Source: Campylobacteraceae bacterium (lineage in GTDB: Bacteria > Campylobacterota > Campylobacteria > Campylobacterales > Sulfurovaceae). From it: 36,794 nt of DNA. This document shows, piece by piece, positions 32,982-36,794 of the stretch (position 1 is its first letter; each line of letters opens with the position of its first letter). Both the position numbers and the translations under genes were made by a program. The stretch is taken from positions 1 to 36,794 of the forward strand of contig JAMOOP010000110.1 in the NCBI GenBank assembly GCA_027065385.1, written 5' to 3'. The notes beneath the pieces were generated by a model. It worked only from the letters and a program-made list of their open reading frames with translations, was not told the DNA's origin and searched no databases.

Positions 32982-34052
32982 CTAAAAAGAGTTTAACATT
33001 AAAATAGCCTCTCTAGCCATCTCCAACTCCTCATTAGTTTTTATAACAAATGTGTTATTTGAACTAATGCCTAGATGTTCCATATCTCTACACACCTCAT
33101 CTCTTACCTCTTTACTATTTTCACCAATTCCACCTGAAAATATAATAGCATCAACTTTTCCAATAAGTGCTATATATGAACCTATATATTTTTTAATTTT
33201 TAAACAAAAAATCTCAAAAGCTAATTTAGCCTCTTTATCTCCTTTTTTCATATTTTCTATAATATCTCTCATATTATTAGTGCCACAAATACCCTTTAAT
33301 CCACTTTTATGGTTTAAAAGATAATCTATCTCTTTAGAGCTAAACCCTCTCTCTCTTTCTAAATATAGTAAAATACCTGCATCAATATCTCCAACTCGTG
33401 TACCCATAACTAAACCCTCTAATGGAGTAAATCCCATAGAGGTATCTACGCTTTTACCATTTTTAATAGCTGTAATACTTGCACCATTTCCTAGATGAAG
33501 AGTTATTATATTACACTCTTCTATCGGTTTATTTAGTAGTTTTATAGATTCTTTAAGTAAGTATTGATGAGAGATACCATGAAAACCGTATCTTCTAATA
33601 TTAAAATCTCGATAATACTCTAAAGGTAAGGCATATCTATACGAAGATTGTGGCATACTCTGGTGAAAGGCTGTATCAAAAAATGCTATTTGGGGAACGC
33701 TTGGGGCTATTTTAGAAAAGGCTATAATTCCATTAAGATTTGCAGGGTTATGTAGAGGAGCTAGAGAAGAGGTATCTTTTATCTGTTTAATTACATCTTG
33801 ATTAATGATTGTAGGTTTAGTTAAATTACTGCCTCCATGAACTACTCTATGGGCAATAGCATCTAGGGAGTTAAAATCATCTACTATACTTTTAGATATT
33901 AACTCCTCCTCTATCTCTTTTAAAGCTTTTGCATGTTCCCCATCTCCAAGATTTTCAACCACCCCTTGGGCTATTAGTTTAATAGTCTCTTTTTTACTAA
34001 AAAGTTTATATTTTATAGATGAACTTCCAGAGTTTAATACAAATATTTTCAT
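32982..34052 (-). CDS. ackA: acetate kinase, short form
   Basis: The enzyme interconverts acetyl phosphate + ADP and acetate + ATP. Motifs: LNSGSSSIKYKLF with Asn, AHRVVHGG with Arg, PLHNPAN, FFDTAFHQSMP with Asp, RRYGFHGISHQYL with His, HLGNGAS, MGTRVGDID and SGGIGENSKEVRDE. It has 356 residues against about 400 for typical enzymes; the shortfall is in the N-terminal variable segment and near the C-terminus (about 20 residues before KTNEELEMA), not in active-site motifs. The ATG overlaps the pta stop codon (ATGA), so the two are co-translated. Confidence 0.95.
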   Translation of the reverse strand: MKIFVLNSGSSSIKYKLFSKKETIKLIAQGVVENLGDGEHAKALKEIEEELISKSIVDDFNSLDAIAHRVVHGGSNLTKPTIINQDVIKQIKDTSSLAPLHNPANLNGIIAFSKIAPSVPQIAFFDTAFHQSMPQSSYRYALPLEYYRDFNIRRYGFHGISHQYLLKESIKLLNKPIEECNIITLHLGNGASITAIKNGKSVDTSMGFTPLEGLVMGTRVGDIDAGILLYLERERGFSSKEIDYLLNHKSGLKGICGTNNMRDIIENMKKGDKEAKLAFEIFCLKIKKYIGSYIALIGKVDAIIFSGGIGENSKEVRDEVCRDMEHLGISSNNTFVIKTNEELEMAREAILMLNSF

Positions 34053-36136
34053 ATATTAACCTTTTTATTTTTAGCTTGAATTGCTGTAATAGCAATAGTA
34101 TATACTATATCATCAACTAAACAACCTCTACTTAAATCATTAAATGGACTATTTAAACCTTGTAAAATAGGGCCAATAGCAATCCCATTAGCACTTCTTT
34201 GAACTGCTTTATAGGTATTATTACCTGTATTTAAATCGGGGAATATAAATATTGTAGCTTTTCCTGCCACTTTACTATTTGGCATTTTTTGAGAAGCTAC
34301 ACCTTTATCTATGGCTGTATCATACTGCATAGGTCCTTCAATTAAAAGATTTGGAGAAAGCTCTTTTGCTATTTTTGTAGCCTCTCTTACCCTCTCTACA
34401 TCTTCACCTACTCCAGAGTTACCACTTGAATATGATAGCATTGCAACAATAGGTTTAATTCCAAATATTTTCGCAGTTTCAGCCGAACTAATAGCAATTT
34501 GAGCTAACTCTTTAGCATTTGGATTTGGATTAATTGCACAATCACCATATACCAAGACTCTATTGTTTACCAACATAAAAAAGATACTTGATACAATATC
34601 AACACCTTTTTTAGTCTTAATAATCTGAAATGCAGGTTTTATAGTCTCTCTTGTTGTATGTGTTGCTCCACTAACTAAACCATCAACCATTCCACTATAG
34701 ACCATCATAGTAGCAAAATAACTACTACGAGTCATTATATCACGAGCCATAGACCTTATAATACCTTTTTTCTTTCTTATATGATAGAATTTTTCAGCAA
34801 AATCATCTATATAAGGGTTTGAAGATGGGTCGATAATATTGGCTTTAGATAAATCAATTCCTAAAACACTAGCTTTTTGATAAATTGTCTCTTTTTTTCC
34901 TAAAAGAGTAATTTTGCATAAACCTCTACGAAGAACAATATCAACAGCTCTTAAAACTCTCTCATCATCACTCTCTGTTAATAAAATATTACTATTAGAG
35001 GCTTTTGCTTTTTCATATAGATTATATTTAAATCGAACAGGAGTCATATATTTAGGTTGATTAAATAATAGGTGTTTTTTTATAGGATTTAAATCTATAT
35101 ATTTACTAAAAAGTCCCTCTACTAAAGCTATTTTTCTTTTACTATCAATATTTAATTCTGCTGATATATTTCTAATTTTATTTACAGTCTCTTGTGTGCT
35201 ACAATTTACTGATAATATTGGTAAAGTTGGCATATCTGTACCCTTAATTAACTTATCAACACTAAGAGGTGGTATCATTCCACCAGTTAAAAGTATTCCT
35301 GCAATTGATGGGTAGTTTTTAGAATAGTTTGCTAAAAAAGTACCTGTAACAATATCACAACGGTCACCAGAAACTATAATTAAATCACCCTCCTCTAAAT
35401 AGTTTAAAAAGTTATGTAACATCATAGTAGCAATTTTAGTTTGATGAATTGTTCTATCTAACATATAACTATGCTCTGTAATACTTTTAGCTTCTGTTTT
35501 TAATACTATATCCAACATAGTTAAACGGTTAAGCTCTTTAATATTTGGTATAGTAAATATTGGAATATCTCTTTTAATCTCTTTTACACTATTTAAGAGT
35601 TTTTTAGGTAATCTATTTATAAATAGTCCAAGTAGTCTTACTTCCGATTTTTGAGATTGATGAATTATATAGTCTATATGTTCTCTTAACTCCTCTATAC
35701 TATCCATATCTTCACCATTTACTATTTCAATGGTTGGAATTTGAAGATTTTTAGCAATTTCAAAATTTATATCAAAATCAACTAACTCTTCTAATTCCCA
35801 ATTTACCATACCTTCACAAATAACAAAGTCATGATTTTTTATTAAACTCTCATACTTTTCTAATATCTGTTCATAAATAAGCTCACCTTTATCTTGAGAT
35901 AACATCTTTTTTACACTATCAAAGGTTAAAGCATAAGCACTACTTTGATTCTGTCCTAGTTTAAAATACTCCTTAAAAAATTCCATATCACCATCGTGTT
36001 CTAAACTATCAACAAGTGGTTTAAAAAATGCAATCTTTTGAACATCTCTTTTTAACATTCCCATAATTCCCATCATAATAATACGCATACCACTTTTGGG
36101 AACTCGGCTAATAATCATTAGCGATTTTGTTTTCAT
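34049..36136 (-). CDS. pta: phosphate acetyltransferase, long form
   Basis: A 695-residue Pta of the long class, exchanging CoA for phosphate on acetyl-CoA. Residues about 1-200 are the BioD-like P-loop-type domain; the loop VPKSGMRIIMMG lacks a canonical GKS/T, as often in this class. A DRTGG-type region follows (EGDLIIVSGDRCDIVTGTF). The catalytic domain starts near residue 370: LLTESDDERVLRAVD, VSGATHTTRETIKPAF, VYGDCAINPNPNAKELA, SYSSGNSG and FIFPDLNTGNNTYKAVQR. The start has AGAGGAAA about 10 bases upstream. It is upstream of ackA and the two form a pair for acetate overflow or assimilation. Confidence 0.95.
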   Translation of the reverse strand: MKTKSLMIISRVPKSGMRIIMMGIMGMLKRDVQKIAFFKPLVDSLEHDGDMEFFKEYFKLGQNQSSAYALTFDSVKKMLSQDKGELIYEQILEKYESLIKNHDFVICEGMVNWELEELVDFDINFEIAKNLQIPTIEIVNGEDMDSIEELREHIDYIIHQSQKSEVRLLGLFINRLPKKLLNSVKEIKRDIPIFTIPNIKELNRLTMLDIVLKTEAKSITEHSYMLDRTIHQTKIATMMLHNFLNYLEEGDLIIVSGDRCDIVTGTFLANYSKNYPSIAGILLTGGMIPPLSVDKLIKGTDMPTLPILSVNCSTQETVNKIRNISAELNIDSKRKIALVEGLFSKYIDLNPIKKHLLFNQPKYMTPVRFKYNLYEKAKASNSNILLTESDDERVLRAVDIVLRRGLCKITLLGKKETIYQKASVLGIDLSKANIIDPSSNPYIDDFAEKFYHIRKKKGIIRSMARDIMTRSSYFATMMVYSGMVDGLVSGATHTTRETIKPAFQIIKTKKGVDIVSSIFFMLVNNRVLVYGDCAINPNPNAKELAQIAISSAETAKIFGIKPIVAMLSYSSGNSGVGEDVERVREATKIAKELSPNLLIEGPMQYDTAIDKGVASQKMPNSKVAGKATIFIFPDLNTGNNTYKAVQRSANGIAIGPILQGLNSPFNDLSRGCLVDDIVYTIAITAIQAKNKKVNI

Positions 36137-36155
36137 ATTTTATAGTTTTCCTCTA

Positions 36156-36674
36156 TTATAATTTTGAAAAATAATCCCAAAAAGCAATAGTTTTTATTCC
36201 TTCGCTAATGGTCTCATTCTGATTATAGGTTAAAAGTATCTTTTCATTAATATTTATTTTTAATTTCTTTAAACCATTTCGTTCTCTATCTCTATTTTCA
36301 GATGTTAACTCATAACATACCTGTATTGCAATTAACTCTTTATCTTTTTTAACAATAAAATCACATTCAAAATCTTTATTATGAAAATATATATCATATC
36401 CATTTTTAAATCACTCTGTATAAACTAAATTTTCAAAATTTTTACCATAATTTTTAGAAAAACGAAATGAAGTTTGAACTAAAATACCATTATCATTGAT
36501 GTAGAGTTTTTTCTTCCCTTTTATCTGCTCTTTTAGTGAATAAGAGTACTGTTTTATCTCCTTTGCCATATAAGCATCTTCAACAACTCTAATATACTCC
36601 TTAATACTATTATCATTAATACCTATAGCTTTTGATATAGAATTATAAGAATATAAATTCCCACTATTAGAGAG
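36156..36674 (-). pseudogene. remnant of a DUF4143-type AAA ATPase, interrupted by a nonsense codon
   Basis: Translated right to left, one frame gives the C-terminal DUF4143 domain: NSGNLYSYNSISKAIG, KEYIRVVEDAYMAKEI, KKLYINDNGI, GKNFENLVYTE, a stop, then FKNGYDIYFHNKDFECDFIV, ELIAIQVCYEL and EGIKTIAFWDYFSKL. A TGA at 36411-36413 splits the frame where a Trp codon (TGG) is expected, and the N-terminal ATPase part is missing: similarity ends near 36674. The gene is therefore dead. It lies 19 bases upstream of pta on the same strand, so pta's promoter may be within the remnant. Confidence 0.8.
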
Positions 36675-36714
36675 TCACCAAAACTAGCACAAAATAAACA
36701 ATGTTCTAGCTGTA

Positions 36715-36745
36715 ACTATAACTAATTATAAAAAAAAGTTATAGT
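36715..36745. repeat. hairpin between the DUF4143 remnant and the window edge
   Basis: A 9-base perfect inverted repeat (ACTATAACT at 36715-36723 and AGTTATAGT at 36737-36745) encloses a 13-base A/T loop. On the minus strand it directly follows a short open frame ending TGA at 36745-36747, so it could be the terminator of a gene beyond the window. It also marks the point where DUF4143 similarity has already stopped. Confidence 0.4.
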
Positions 36746-36794
36746 CAGGCAACCCTGTAATAGTCTTCAAGAATAAATTTTATAGATTCTTTTT
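36745..36794 (-). CDS. possible 3' end of an unidentified gene (partial)
   Basis: On the minus strand the frame is open from the edge to TGA at 36745-36747 and would give KESIKFILEDYYRVA as the C-terminus. The following hairpin would suit a transcript end. It is not an obvious part of the DUF4143 gene. Too short to be sure it is coding. Confidence 0.2.
   Translation of the reverse strand, partial: KESIKFILEDYYRVA

Noticed and set aside
32982-34052. AckA as a truncated pseudogene because it is 356 residues long.
   Set aside because: All catalytic motifs and both ends are present; the shortening is in variable loops, so it is likely active.
1-36794. A CRISPR array to accompany the Cmr genes.
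   Set aside because: I scanned for regularly spaced 25-40 base direct repeats, especially beside the operon, and found none.

Overview
The window is very AT-rich (by eye roughly 70% A+T). Its gene content and order point to a member of the Campylobacterota (Epsilonproteobacteria), probably a free-living Sulfurimonas/Sulfurovum/Arcobacter-like organism. The pointers are a nadD - gap - pgk - tpiA neighbourhood that, as I recall, is shared with Campylobacter; an ArsRS-like two-component system; a MqnP-type prenyltransferase of the futalosine menaquinone pathway; and a single-chain pyruvate:ferredoxin oxidoreductase. This is inference from content, not a taxonomic assignment.

Region 1 (1-7583, minus strand) is a compact type III-B (Cmr) CRISPR effector operon, read right to left: cmr1, cas10/cmr2, cmr3, a CARF-nuclease gene, cmr4, cmr5, cmr6. 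Every junction overlaps or is separated by one base. Cas10 lacks the N-terminal HD nuclease domain but keeps both Palm metal sites, so it probably signals through cyclic oligoadenylate. The gene between cmr3 and cmr4 has a CARF sensor and a PD-(D/E)XK nuclease site and is the likely signal-activated effector. Cmr6 carries a long C-terminal extension, a coiled coil followed by a PUA/EVE-like domain, which is the most unusual feature here. No cas6, cas1, cas2 or CRISPR array is in the window.

Region 2 (7663-9884) is a sensor kinase and OmpR-type regulator pair, followed by a 320-base divergent intergenic region. The regulator seems to start at a rare ATT codon. The intergenic region holds a 122-base inverted-repeat element enclosing a 16-codon ORF with a perfect Shine-Dalgarno sequence, plus possible OmpR-type repeats.

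Region 3 (9885-27780) is core metabolism: lgt (TTG start), an outer-membrane barrel, a U32 peptidase-family protein, a NadD-RsfS fusion, gap-pgk-tpiA, a LysM protein, nifJ, a sugar-nucleotidyltransferase fused to a degenerate phosphohexomutase, a second pgk, pssA, mqnP, a small membrane protein, tRNA-Arg(GCG), pyrF and a methyltransferase. The NifJ, Gap, Pgk and Tpi set would link acetyl-CoA/pyruvate to triose phosphates in the gluconeogenic direction, while AckA-Pta (Region 5) links acetyl-CoA to acetate.

Region 4 (27824-32898) is an accessory segment between pyrF and ackA: a PIN toxin-antitoxin pair, an unrecognised gene, a truncated P-loop/zinc-ribbon ORF translationally coupled to an ABC exporter, and on the other strand a DUF2442/DUF4160 pair with an abortive-infection-like gene.

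Region 5 (32982-36794) is pta-ackA (minus strand) followed by a decayed DUF4143-type ATPase gene at the right edge.
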